From Bacteroidales bacterium UBA1797 (GTDB lineage Bacteria > Bacteroidota > Bacteroidia > Bacteroidales > VadinHA17): a stretch of 16,596 nucleotides of DNA. The stretch covers positions 1 through 16,596 of the forward strand of contig DCFT01000021.1 of assembly GCA_002319885.1 (NCBI GenBank), given 5' to 3'. Position numbers and translations under genes: made by a program. Below, one piece after another: positions 1 through 8,463 of the stretch. The number at the start of each line of letters is the position of its first letter. Position 1 is the first letter of the stretch. The notes below the pieces were generated by a model, which searched no databases, was not told the DNA's origin, and saw only the letters and a list, made by a program, of their open reading frames with translations.

Positions 1-51
1 GATGAAATTACCCAATCCATAATCGCGGATGCGGAATATTCAAAACAATGA
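1..51 (+). CDS. C-terminal end of a truncated upstream gene, product unknown
   Basis: The frame from base 1 stays open for 16 codons (DEITQSIIADAEYSKQ) and stops at TGA 49-51. The stop overlaps the ATG of the next gene in an ATGA junction (48-51), a typical sign of translational coupling within an operon. The peptide is too short to identify. Since the next genes are a sugar-type dehydrogenase and a sugar-acid permease, a catabolic enzyme is a reasonable guess but only a guess. Sixteen open codons can arise by chance, so the main support is the ATGA overlap. Confidence 0.5.
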   Translation, partial: DEITQSIIADAEYSKQ

Positions 52-1139
52 CCGAAAAAATTTATAATATATCAATTGCAGGATGCAGCAAGGTGGCCCA
101 TCTCCATGCAAAAGCCATAGGGAGTATACCGAATGCCAGGCTTGCCGGCGTCTGGAACAGAACGAGTTCAAAGGCGGAAGATTTTGCTTCACTCTACAAT
201 ACAAAGGCATATTCAGATATCTCAGGGATGGTATCAGATAATAAATCAGATCTTGTTATTATTTGTACCGCACATCCTAATCATAAACAGGCAGCTCTTG
301 AAGCTGCATTGGCCGGAGCTGATGTTCTGGTGGAGAAACCACTTGCCTCTGATCTCCGCGATTGTGATGATATTATCAAAACATGTAAGATTTGCCATGT
401 CAGGCTGGGAGTGATCAGCCAGAGGAGATGGTACGAACCTGTAATCAGAGTTAAGAACGCCATTGATCAGGGGAAAATAGGAAAACCGGTATTGGCAGAA
501 GTAACCATGCTGGGTTGGCGCGACAAAGCTTATTATGATTCTGATGCATGGAGGGGAAGCTGGAAAGGTGAAGGTGGTGGTGTTCTTGTTAACCAGTCAC
601 CGCATCAGCTTGATATTCTTTTATGGTATATGGGCGAAATCGATGAGGTATACGGGCTCTGGAGAAATCTGAACCATCATTATATTGAAGTAGATGATAC
701 AGCTCTGGCTATAATCAAATTTAAGAGTGGTGCTATAGGTAATATACTGCTGAGCAATTCTCAGAAGCCGGGTCTTTATGGAAAGGTCCATGTGCATGGG
801 GAAAATGGAGCAAGTGTTGGAGTACAGACCGATGGAGGGGCAATGTTCATCGCCGGCATGACCGGAGTGGCTGAGCCTCCTGTAAATGATCTCTGGACAA
901 TTCCCGGTGAAGAAGATATGTTAGATGTGTGGAAAAAAGAGGATACTCTGACTTTCAGTAACTGTGATCCCACAGTCAGGTATATTCAATACCAGATTGA
1001 AGATTTTCTTCATTCTATTGATAATGAAACAAATCCGTCAGTTACAGGTGAGGATGGAAGACGAACAGTGGAATTATTCACCTCAATCTATCGCTCAACA
1101 AGGGATAATATGCCAATCAAGTTGCCACTGGATGAGTAA
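48..1139 (+). CDS. Gfo/Idh/MocA family NAD(P)-dependent oxidoreductase
   Basis: A cytoplasmic dehydrogenase of 363 residues, the usual family length. The N-terminal Rossmann domain (about 1-120) begins with strand NISIAG but has a degenerate dinucleotide loop, G12-C-S-K-V-A17, where Gly-x-Gly is usual. The family signature EKPL is at 96-99, with Lys97 as the expected catalytic lysine. The C-terminal alpha/beta domain holds GGGVLVNQSPHQLD (176-189), with His186 and Asp189 matching the conserved H-x-x-D. Family members oxidise sugars, inositols, sugar acids or nucleotide sugars; the substrate cannot be read from sequence. The ATG at 48 overlaps the upstream stop, which supports this start. The GntP-type permease downstream suggests a sugar-acid or polyol pathway (inference). 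No signal peptide is visible, so it is not the secreted Tat-type subgroup. Confidence 0.9.
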   Translation: MTEKIYNISIAGCSKVAHLHAKAIGSIPNARLAGVWNRTSSKAEDFASLYNTKAYSDISGMVSDNKSDLVIICTAHPNHKQAALEAALAGADVLVEKPLASDLRDCDDIIKTCKICHVRLGVISQRRWYEPVIRVKNAIDQGKIGKPVLAEVTMLGWRDKAYYDSDAWRGSWKGEGGGVLVNQSPHQLDILLWYMGEIDEVYGLWRNLNHHYIEVDDTALAIIKFKSGAIGNILLSNSQKPGLYGKVHVHGENGASVGVQTDGGAMFIAGMTGVAEPPVNDLWTIPGEEDMLDVWKKEDTLTFSNCDPTVRYIQYQIEDFLHSIDNETNPSVTGEDGRRTVELFTSIYRSTRDNMPIKLPLDE

Positions 1140-1182
1140 GTAGTAGGTAGTAAGTAGTAAGTAGTAAGTAGTAAGTAGTAAG
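1134..1182 (+). repeat. 7-bp tandem repeat (TAGTAAG array)
   Basis: Six consecutive heptamers fill 1141-1182: one TAGTAGG and five TAGTAAG. The seven bases just before (GAGTAAG, 1134-1140) match the unit at 6 of 7 positions and contain the TAA stop of the dehydrogenase gene, so the array may have grown out of the stop codon. It is non-coding. A heptamer array like this could vary in copy number by slippage. Confidence 0.9.
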
Positions 1183-1220
1183 AACTTATACAGAGAAATA
1201 CAGTGAAGCACAGAGTACCC

Positions 1221-1250
1221 AGTAACCAGTAACCAGTAACCAGTAACCAG
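1221..1250 (+). repeat. 7-bp tandem repeat (AGTAACC array)
   Basis: Four perfect AGTAACC units (1221-1248) followed by a partial AG. The unit has the same length as the TAGTAAG array 40 bases upstream and resembles it (CAGTAAC against TAGTAAG, 5 of 7). CAACCAG at 1273-1279, beyond the palindrome, looks like a decayed further unit. Confidence 0.9.
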
Positions 1251-1251
1251 C

Positions 1252-1269
1252 TCCCGATAGCTATCGGGA
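1252..1269. repeat. 18-bp perfect palindrome
   Basis: TCCCGATAGCTATCGGGA is its own exact reverse complement. It sits right after the AGTAACC array and 39 bases before the permease ATG. It could form a short cruciform or RNA hairpin, but no T-run follows, so it is not a convincing intrinsic terminator. It is most likely a dispersed intergenic repeat; an operator role is possible but not supported by anything else here. Confidence 0.8.
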
Positions 1270-1308
1270 CAGCAACCAGATAGTTAATGAACCTATAATA
1301 TACAGTTT

Positions 1309-2628
1309 ATGCCACTAGTTATTGTTATCCTCGGAATATGCCTTTTACTATTCCTGATCCTCGTCCTCAAACTTAATTCGTTTTTATCATTTGTCATTGT
1401 TTCCCTTGTTGTTGGAGTGGCAGAAGGTATGAATCTGAATAATGCTGTCGTTTCGTTAGAAAATGGTATTGGCAGCACGATGGGTTCACTTGTGCTGATA
1501 CTCAGCTTTGGTTCAATGCTTGGTAAGCTGGTTTCAGAGAGTGGTGCTGCGCAAAGGATTACCCTGTACCTGGTACAGGCTCTGGGCATTAAACATATTC
1601 AGATGGCCCTGATGCTGACAGGTTTTATAGTTGGTATTTCATTATTCTTTGATGTTGGATTCTTTATTATGATTCCTCTCGTGTTTACAGTAGCAGCTAC
1701 TACGGGTCTGTCATTGCTTTATGTTGGTTTACCAATTCTTGCTGCACTTTCCGTGACTCATGGCTTCCTTCCTCCGCATCCCGCTCCGACAGCCATTGTC
1801 GCTCTTTTTCATGCGGATCTTGGGAAGACATTGATTTATGGGATGATTGTAGCAGTTCCTGCAATAATTATTTCCGGACCTATCCTGTCAAAAGTTCTTA
1901 GTAAAATAGAGGCCAGGCCACTGGCAGAATTTTTAAACCAGAAAGTCATGAGTGAAGAAGAGCTTCCCGGATTCTGGATAAGTTTCATTTCTTCCATTCT
2001 TCCTGTCGTTCTTATAACGGTTTCGACAATTGCCGGCTTTTTACTACCTGAAGATAATGCAGTAAGAAAGATGCTTGGATATATTGGAAATCCTTCTATC
2101 GCGATGCTTATTGCAGTGTTATTTTCTATATATACTCTTGGTCTGGCCAGAGGTAGAAAAATTACTGACATTATGAATTCACTTGCCCATTCAGTAACAA
2201 CCATAACAATGATCATGTTACTAATTGCAGGAGCTGGCGGTCTGAAACAGGTTCTGGTAGATAGCGGAGTAAGCAAATATATCGGTGCCTTGCTTAGCGA
2301 ATCTTCTCTTTCCCCGTTATTCCTTGGATGGCTTATTGCAACAGTATTAAGATTTTGTGTCGGCTCTGCTACTGTGGCAGGCATTACTACAGCCGGTATA
2401 GTTCTTCCGTTAGTAACAGGGGGATTGGTAAATCCCGAATTAATGGTATTGGCTATCGGCTCAGGAAGTCTTATGTTCGGACATGTGAATGATGGAGGTT
2501 TCTGGCTGTTCAAAGAATATTTCAATCTCAGTATAAAGGATACCCTGAAAACATGGAGTGTAATGGAAACATCAATTGGCATAATTGGCCTGATTGGCGT
2601 TATGGGTCTTAGTTTATTTATAAAATGA
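1309..2628 (+). CDS. GntP family permease (gluconate/sugar-acid:H+ symporter type)
   Basis: An inner-membrane transporter of 439 residues, typical for the GntP family. Nearly the whole chain is hydrophobic, with roughly a dozen membrane segments, starting with one at 1-20 directly from the initiator. Recognisable family features are the DVGFFIMIPLVF stretch, the HGFLPPHPAPTAI loop and the late GHVNDGGFW segment. Known relatives import gluconate, related aldonates, glycerate or serine with protons; the exact substrate is not decidable here. It lies 169 bases after the Gfo/Idh/MocA gene on the same strand, which fits uptake followed by oxidation, but the gap is full of repeats and co-transcription is unproven. 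The ATG at 1309 fits the start of the first membrane helix. Confidence 0.9.
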   Translation: MPLVIVILGICLLLFLILVLKLNSFLSFVIVSLVVGVAEGMNLNNAVVSLENGIGSTMGSLVLILSFGSMLGKLVSESGAAQRITLYLVQALGIKHIQMALMLTGFIVGISLFFDVGFFIMIPLVFTVAATTGLSLLYVGLPILAALSVTHGFLPPHPAPTAIVALFHADLGKTLIYGMIVAVPAIIISGPILSKVLSKIEARPLAEFLNQKVMSEEELPGFWISFISSILPVVLITVSTIAGFLLPEDNAVRKMLGYIGNPSIAMLIAVLFSIYTLGLARGRKITDIMNSLAHSVTTITMIMLLIAGAGGLKQVLVDSGVSKYIGALLSESSLSPLFLGWLIATVLRFCVGSATVAGITTAGIVLPLVTGGLVNPELMVLAIGSGSLMFGHVNDGGFWLFKEYFNLSIKDTLKTWSVMETSIGIIGLIGVMGLSLFIK

Positions 2629-2745
2629 TCCCTGTGAGAGAGAAACTTTAATTATACAACCTGCTCCTGATGTATCAGAAATTGGTTTTTTTCTTATAAA
2701 TTTAAACTTCATTAATATTGATTATTAGCCTGAGAATTGAATTCA

Positions 2746-5700
2746 ATGAAGAAAATTCTTTCAGTGGTTAATTTATTGTTAGTTGTTTATACTCTCCATG
2801 CTCAGGATGGTGCTCCATTACTTACCAACTTTAGGGAAAGCACTGAAATTGAGAACCAGAGTTGGGCCATTTGTCAGGATGACAACAATCTGATGTTATT
2901 TGCTAATCGTAGAGGAATTCTGACTTTCGATGGTCAGAACTGGAATTCCATTCCTATTCCTGCAATTCCGTATTCTATCAAATACAATCCGAAGGAAAAG
3001 AAAGTCTATATAGGTGGAGAAAACAATTACGGTTACCTTAAAAGAGATGAGAAGGGAATTTATAAATATTTCTCAATTTCAGGTGATTCGTCTGCAATTG
3101 GATTGATTACAAGAATAATTTTTACTGATTCCACAGTTTATTTTTATGGGGAACAGAGTATAAGCAGACATGATATCAAATCGGGAAAACTTGAATTAAG
3201 ACTGCGACCAAAAGAAAGCAAACCATTTACGGGTATGTTTGTCACACCGAAAAATACATTTATAAATGTTTCAACAGAAGGGCTTTACAGGCTGGAGAGT
3301 GATACTTTATTCCCGATAGTTACCGGTTACCTGTCAAAAGATGATGAAATTCTTTTCAGTCTGCCATATAGTAATAACCTGGTTCTTCTTGGAAAAAGCA
3401 ATGGAGAACTTACGCTTTTTGATGGCATCAAATATTATGTATATCCGATAAAAGATGATGGCTATCTTCATGAAAATATTCTGTCTGAGGGATTATCAAT
3501 TTCTGATAGTTTGTATGCTTTTTCAACTCTCGAAGGAGGAGCACTTGTTGTTGAAAAGAAATCAGGCAGTCTCAAACATACTATCAATTATATAAATGGT
3601 TTGCCCGATGATGAGGTTTTTGCTCTTGGGATTGATAACAATCATGGTCTATGGTTGTCGCATCAGTATGGACTTACCCGGGCAGATCTTAGTTTACCTC
3701 TTTCCAACTTCAGTATTTACCCGGGTCTGAAAGGGAACCTTATCACTTCACTCTGGCACAATAATGAATTATATGTTGCAACTAGTGAGGGCGTTTACTT
3801 TCTGAAGGAAGTTAAAAAATATGCTAAAGTATCTGTTCTTGTTAAAAATGATGGATACACTGAGACCCCTACACGGGCAGTCATTGAGACTTCTCCCGGT
3901 AAGTTGCAGGCTCCGAAACCACAGGAGACCAGGAAAAGTATCTTTGCACAAATATTTGGCAGGAAATCTGTTTCACCTGCCGTTGCAACACGACAGGTCG
4001 CTCAGCTACCCGGGGAAGAGAAACAACCACTGCTTAAACTACCGGAGATAAAGATAGCCGAACCGAAATATCTCAGAAAGATATCAAGCAGACTCAAATC
4101 AATAAATTACACATATATTAAGGTTGATGGCTTAAATGAAAAATGCAAGCAGCTGGTAAGTTCAGGAGATGAAATTCTGGCTTCAACAAACAAAGGTCTC
4201 TATGTTATATCCAGTCATACAGCCAGGGCGATTGTTAATACTGGTCATGTCAATTATATAAGCAATGAATCAAATGATCATAAGTACTATGTCGGGACAA
4301 ATGAAGGCTACTTGTATGTTGAGCGTAACAATGAGAAAAAATGGGAAGCATCCTGGCCTGATAAATCATTCATTCACTCAATTAATTCTATAGTATCTAC
4401 TGATGAAACCACCTTATGGGCCGCGGGTGATGATGTAGTTTTCAGGTTTAGTCTTAATGACGGGATCCCTGTCGGAAATCCCAAAAAGTATAGTATAAAA
4501 AGTGAATCTCCTCAGAGATATATTATTGATTATGTTAATGATACTCTGTTCCTGTTTATGTCATCTAAAATAAGTTATTACAATAAGTCCTTCGATTCCT
4601 TCGAGGATTATATGAAGAAATTGCCTGGAGTTGGTACGAAGACAAAGTTTATTTTCTCACAACCTGAAGTTCCATGGATGAAGGCTGACGATGAATGGAT
4701 AAATATAGGTTCGGCTGGAAGTATCGACAATAATGACAGAGCCATTCTTAAAATCTTTGATAATATAAATTCAATTTATACTGACAAGGATAATTTATGG
4801 GTTGTGAATGGAGATAATATGCTCTTCAGAGTTGTACGTAATAAAATGCAATCGGTTAAACCGGACGTCGCTCTGTTTCTTCGAAGTATTTCCGATGCAA
4901 AAGGTCTTTATTTCAAGCTTTCGGATATTGTTTTTGGGAGTGGTGACAATACTGTATATTTTGATGTGGTAGCCCCTGGTTACCTCAAACAGAATTCAAC
5001 TCAATATCAGTATATTATTGATAATGAAATGAAAGGTTGGTCAAAATGGTCATACAATAATACAATCAGCCTGATGATAAAACCTGGTAAATATACGCTT
5101 CAGGTGAGAGCGAAAGATATCTGGGGGAACCGCAGCGAACCCAAGGTGGTAAGTTTTATAATAGAAGCTCCTTTTACCCAGACTACATTATTTTATTTGC
5201 TCGTTCTCAGCGCCATATTTATCGTCATAATTGCGGTTGTTAGATTCAGGGAGAAACAGCTTAAAAAAGACAAAAGAGTACTTGAGAACAAGGTAAAGGA
5301 ACGAACTGCACAGATTGAGGCACAAAAAGAGGAGATTACATCAAGTATTGAATATGCCAGCAGGATTCAGATGGCTATGCTGCCGGAGGATGACCATTTC
5401 AGAAATTCATTTTCCGATTACTTTGTTATCTTCCGGCCCAGGGATATCGTAAGCGGTGATTTTTACTGGATAGGAGAGGACGAGCATAAAATTTTCTTTA
5501 CTGTTGCCGACTGCACAGGTCATGGTGTTCCGGGAGCTTTTATGAGCACTCTCGGTATATCCACCCTGGATGAGATAATTACTAATAATGCTAATCTTAC
5601 AGCTAACTCCGTACTGAATCTTTTACGTGAAAAGATAAAAACATCACTTCATCAGACAGGTAAACAGGGAGAAGCTACTGATGGTATGGACGTAGCCTTC

Positions 5701-6084
5701 TGTATACTTCATAAGAACAGAATGACTCTGGAATTTTCAGGAGCATATAATCCTATGTTTCTCGTTCATAATGGTGAGTTTATGGAATACAGGGCTGACA
5801 GAATGCCGATAGGTATCTATTATGGTGAAAAAGAATCATTTACAAATTATGAACTAAAAGTTAATAAAGGAGATATTATCTATATTTTTTCAGATGGGTT
5901 TGCTGACCAGTTTGGAGGACCGAAAAAGACTAAATACATGAAGTACAATCTTAAGAAGCTCCTTTCAGAAATCCATGAAAAACCTATGAATGTGCAGCGC
6001 AGAATCCTGGAGGATGAATTTGAAAACTGGAAAGGTCCAGCAAACCAGATCGACGATGTTACAATTCTGGGCGTGAAGATTTAG
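2746..6084 (+). CDS. Periplasmic propeller/Y_Y_Y sensor with cytoplasmic SpoIIE (PP2C-type) phosphatase domain
   Basis: A 1112-residue membrane sensor that probably converts a periplasmic signal into Ser/Thr dephosphorylation inside the cell. Order: signal peptide MKKILSVVNLLLVVYTLHAQ; beta-propeller-like repeats (about 25-360, then 450-715); a basic, proline-containing insert (about 365-445); a Y_Y_Y Ig-like domain (about 730-805); a membrane helix (about 812-834); a coiled coil (about 835-875); a PP2C/SpoIIE domain (about 885-1112). Metal-site motifs are present: SGDFYW near 903, ADCTGHGVPGAF near 921-932, SDG near 1048, and DD about eight residues from the end. In Bacteroidota this sensory half usually carries a histidine kinase; here the output is a phosphatase. 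The ATG at 2746 is preferred over TTG at 2737 because it gives a clean signal peptide. The target, probably an anti-anti-sigma-like or other phosphoprotein, is not encoded nearby. Confidence 0.9.
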   Translation: MKKILSVVNLLLVVYTLHAQDGAPLLTNFRESTEIENQSWAICQDDNNLMLFANRRGILTFDGQNWNSIPIPAIPYSIKYNPKEKKVYIGGENNYGYLKRDEKGIYKYFSISGDSSAIGLITRIIFTDSTVYFYGEQSISRHDIKSGKLELRLRPKESKPFTGMFVTPKNTFINVSTEGLYRLESDTLFPIVTGYLSKDDEILFSLPYSNNLVLLGKSNGELTLFDGIKYYVYPIKDDGYLHENILSEGLSISDSLYAFSTLEGGALVVEKKSGSLKHTINYINGLPDDEVFALGIDNNHGLWLSHQYGLTRADLSLPLSNFSIYPGLKGNLITSLWHNNELYVATSEGVYFLKEVKKYAKVSVLVKNDGYTETPTRAVIETSPGKLQAPKPQETRKSIFAQIFGRKSVSPAVATRQVAQLPGEEKQPLLKLPEIKIAEPKYLRKISSRLKSINYTYIKVDGLNEKCKQLVSSGDEILASTNKGLYVISSHTARAIVNTGHVNYISNESNDHKYYVGTNEGYLYVERNNEKKWEASWPDKSFIHSINSIVSTDETTLWAAGDDVVFRFSLNDGIPVGNPKKYSIKSESPQRYIIDYVNDTLFLFMSSKISYYNKSFDSFEDYMKKLPGVGTKTKFIFSQPEVPWMKADDEWINIGSAGSIDNNDRAILKIFDNINSIYTDKDNLWVVNGDNMLFRVVRNKMQSVKPDVALFLRSISDAKGLYFKLSDIVFGSGDNTVYFDVVAPGYLKQNSTQYQYIIDNEMKGWSKWSYNNTISLMIKPGKYTLQVRAKDIWGNRSEPKVVSFIIEAPFTQTTLFYLLVLSAIFIVIIAVVRFREKQLKKDKRVLENKVKERTAQIEAQKEEITSSIEYASRIQMAMLPEDDHFRNSFSDYFVIFRPRDIVSGDFYWIGEDEHKIFFTVADCTGHGVPGAFMSTLGISTLDEIITNNANLTANSVLNLLREKIKTSLHQTGKQGEATDGMDVAFCILHKNRMTLEFSGAYNPMFLVHNGEFMEYRADRMPIGIYYGEKESFTNYELKVNKGDIIYIFSDGFADQFGGPKKTKYMKYNLKKLLSEIHEKPMNVQRRILEDEFENWKGPANQIDDVTILGVKI

Positions 6085-6186
6085 CACTTTTGCAAAGTAA
6101 TTCACAATCCTTTTGCCAATGTGGCTTTGAGTATTCATGCCTTCATTAAATATTTCATTACCTTTATGCCATAAACAGACTTATAC

Positions 6187-7587
6187 ATGAAAATAAAATT
6201 TATTGGTGCAGCCCGGGAAGTAACCGGAAGTAAACATCTCATAACTACGTATTCAGGTAAAAATATTCTTCTCGATTGTGGCATGTTTCAGGGTAAGGGA
6301 CTCGAAACCGACAGCATGAACAGAGATCTTATGTTTGATCCTACGCAAATCGACCATATTATACTTACCCATGCTCATATTGATCATTCAGGATTAATAC
6401 CATATGTCTATAAGCTGGGTTTTCGAGGATCAGTCATCTGTACGAATGGGACACGCGATCTATGTGCAATAATGCTGGCTGATTCAGGTTTTATTCAGGA
6501 GCATGATACAATTACTTTCAACAAACGAAGAGCCAAAAAAGGACTTCCACAAGTTACACCAATATATACGCAGGTTGATGCAACCGAATGTATGAAACTT
6601 TTTATTGGTGTTCCAAATGACATGAAGTTCAGAATTGATGAAAATATAAAGGTCAGGTTCACAAATACCGGACATATGCTTGGTAGCGGAGTGGCTAACA
6701 TTGAAATAAATGAGAATGGTCAGATAAAAAGGATAGCATATACCGGGGATATTGGCAGACCTGTTGATCAGATTCTTGCACCTCCCCAACCTTTTCCCCA
6801 GGCCGAAATTCTTATTACCGAATCAACATATGGTGACAGATTACATCAAGACTCCAGAGATGCTGAAGAGGACCTTCTGAAGATTGTTGTTGATACCTGT
6901 GTGAATAAAGGAGGAAAACTTATTATCCCTGCTTTCAGTGTTGGACGCACCCAGGAAATTGTATTTGCCCTTAATAATTTCTTTAATGAAGGCAGGTTAC
7001 CTAAAATTGATATATTTGTTGACAGCCCGCTGGCAGTTAATGCTACAGCTGTCTTTAGAATGCATCCCGAGTGTTTCAACAGGAACTTTGCTGATGTAAT
7101 GGAAAAAGATCCTGATCCGTTTGGGTTTGACAACCTCTACTATATTAATAAGGTAGAAGATTCAAAGAGACTCAATGATCATAAAAAGCCCTGTGTTATA
7201 ATCTCAGCTTCAGGTATGATGGAAGCAGGCCGTATAAAACATCACCTGGCAAATAATATTACAGATCCGAAAAATACCATACTTATCGTTGGATATTGCG
7301 CACCAACTACATTGGGTGCAAGAATCGGAAGGGGGGACAGGGAAGTTTCAATATTTGGGACCTTATATCCGGTAAATGCTGAAGTGAGGAAAATAGAATC
7401 ATTCAGTGGTCATGGTGATTATAAGGAAATGATAAACTTCCTTGGTTGCCAGGATAAAAAACTTCTGTCGAAGATGTTCATCGTTCACGGTGAGTATGAA
7501 ACACAAAAGAAATATGTTGCCACGCTTACAGACGAAGGATTTAAAAACATTCAAATACCGGCAAAAGGGCAGGAATTTGAATTATAA
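6187..7587 (+). CDS. Metallo-beta-lactamase fold/beta-CASP hydrolase (RNase-like)
   Basis: A 466-residue cytoplasmic metallohydrolase. Zinc motif 1 is T-H62-A-H64-I-D66-H67; later ligands are His163 (TGHMLGSG), Asp188 (YTGDIGR) and the C-terminal SGHGDY (near 409) and VHGEYE (near 434) motifs. Glu212 lies in ESTYGDR, where the beta-CASP insertion begins. SASGMMEAGR near 340 is typical of the beta-CASP/RNA-specificity group related to CPSF73 and bacterial RNases. Length and motifs match the widespread 'MBL fold metallo-hydrolase RNA specificity domain' proteins, so RNA cleavage is the best guess, although no substrate is established for most bacterial members. The 102-base gap to the upstream sensor gene contains no clear terminator or promoter; co-transcription is possible. 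Confidence 0.9.
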   Translation: MKIKFIGAAREVTGSKHLITTYSGKNILLDCGMFQGKGLETDSMNRDLMFDPTQIDHIILTHAHIDHSGLIPYVYKLGFRGSVICTNGTRDLCAIMLADSGFIQEHDTITFNKRRAKKGLPQVTPIYTQVDATECMKLFIGVPNDMKFRIDENIKVRFTNTGHMLGSGVANIEINENGQIKRIAYTGDIGRPVDQILAPPQPFPQAEILITESTYGDRLHQDSRDAEEDLLKIVVDTCVNKGGKLIIPAFSVGRTQEIVFALNNFFNEGRLPKIDIFVDSPLAVNATAVFRMHPECFNRNFADVMEKDPDPFGFDNLYYINKVEDSKRLNDHKKPCVIISASGMMEAGRIKHHLANNITDPKNTILIVGYCAPTTLGARIGRGDREVSIFGTLYPVNAEVRKIESFSGHGDYKEMINFLGCQDKKLLSKMFIVHGEYETQKKYVATLTDEGFKNIQIPAKGQEFEL

Positions 7588-7626
7588 AAGACTATCTTAA
7601 AAATGCTTTTTGAAACTTTGAGATAA

Positions 7627-7707
7627 ACTTTGTGTCCATTTATTGTAAATGTTAATTTATTTAACCACTAAGGATCACAAAGTATCACACAATGTGGCAC
7701 AAAGGAA
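7627..7707. repeat. Degenerate ACTTTGTG/CACAAAGT intergenic repeat
   Basis: The stretch between the convergent genes holds an imperfect inverted repeat: ACTTTGTGTCC (7627-7637) pairs with GGATCACAAAGT (7672-7683) with one extra base. CACAATGTGGCACAAAGG follows (7688-7705), a further variant of the CACAAAG word. Such CACAAAGG/CCTTTGTG words recur between genes in many Bacteroidota genomes (general knowledge). It could fold as a weak bidirectional hairpin between the hydrolase and peptidase genes, but there is no clean T-run. Confidence 0.45.
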
Positions 7708-7738
7708 AAATAGAACAACCAGTTACTTTTAAATAATT

Positions 7739-8446
7739 CTATTGGATATATTTCCTCAATTCCTTTCTCACCGTTTTCCATTCGGGGAAAATGACTGACA
7801 ATAGCTTATAAAAATCAGGTCCGTGATTATGGTGTTTCAGATGACAGAGTTCATGAATGATAACATATTCAATATACAAGTCAGGCAGTTTTATGAGTTC
7901 AGTACTTAAGGTTATTATCCCCTTATTTGAGCAGCTTCCCCATCTTCTCTTCATAGTTCTTATTACCAGTCCTGTCGGCTTAAACATCTGATTTTCATGT
8001 TCGCTGAGGACTTTACTCATAAGTAATGGAAAATGGGTCAGTGCTTCATCTTTATATCCCTTGTAGAGAAGTCTTTTGATAGTTTCGGGATCGTCAGGTT
8101 TTAAGGTTCCAAGTTTAATCGTACTATCAAAAAATCTAATGTATGACTTTTCCGATTTTTCAATTTGCAGAACAGACTCTATTCCATGAAAAAGATGAAA
8201 TTCACCAGATGTGAATGACTTGTTCCGGGTAGAGTTATTAAGTTTTCTGTAATTGTCACGATGTTTTAAAATCCAGTCATACTTATCGGTCACTATTCCG
8301 GAAATTCTCTTAACCGGAGTAAGGTAAGGAACTCGCACAATCACCGATGAATCAGGCAGAACGCTGATTCCTATTGATCTTCTTCTTGAATATATTACTT
8401 TGAATTCTATATCCTCTATCTTATGAATTTTCTGATCTTTTAACAT
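7739..8446 (-). CDS. YgjP/DUF45-type M48-like zinc metallopeptidase
   Basis: A 235-residue cytoplasmic protein without signal peptide or membrane segment. The zinc site is complete: H198-E199-L-C-H202 with a third histidine in HHNHGPDFY (His208). Upstream lies the family-typical RRWGSC motif (168-172) and the N-terminal half has the basic beta-rich region with YSRRRSIGISV (19-29). This is the arrangement of the YgjP-like (DUF45, WLM/SprT-related) putative metallopeptidases; their physiological substrates are mostly unknown. The start lies 17 bases after the stop of the GH9 fusion gene on the same strand, so the two are probably co-transcribed, but no functional link is evident. This may simply be a housekeeping gene carried behind the glycosidase. 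Confidence 0.88.
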   Translation of the reverse strand: MLKDQKIHKIEDIEFKVIYSRRRSIGISVLPDSSVIVRVPYLTPVKRISGIVTDKYDWILKHRDNYRKLNNSTRNKSFTSGEFHLFHGIESVLQIEKSEKSYIRFFDSTIKLGTLKPDDPETIKRLLYKGYKDEALTHFPLLMSKVLSEHENQMFKPTGLVIRTMKRRWGSCSNKGIITLSTELIKLPDLYIEYVIIHELCHLKHHNHGPDFYKLLSVIFPEWKTVRKELRKYIQ

Positions 8447-8463
8447 TAATTCCTCTTATCCTC

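Noticed and set aside
1141..1250. CRISPR array
   Set aside because: Units are 7 bp, directly abutting, with no spacers and no cas genes in the window.
1836..2582. A 248-codon open frame on the - strand inside the permease gene
   Set aside because: It lies fully antisense to a well-recognised GntP gene; its product is rich in Ser, Pro and Thr, has no domain and reflects codon bias of the real gene.
2667..2695. CTGATGTATCAG hairpin followed at a distance by a run of seven T, as terminator for the permease gene
   Set aside because: The stem is only 4-5 AT-containing base pairs and eight bases separate it from the T-run.
2737..2745. TTG start nine bases upstream for the propeller/SpoIIE protein
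   Set aside because: The ATG at 2746 starts a normal signal peptide (MKKIL...) and ATG is preferred; the TTG adds only three residues.
6159..6166. TACCTTTA as a Bacteroidota -7 box (TAnnTTTG) for the metallo-hydrolase gene
   Set aside because: It lacks the final G, and the nearest upstream TTTG (6126-6129) is 29 bases away, too far for a -33 element.
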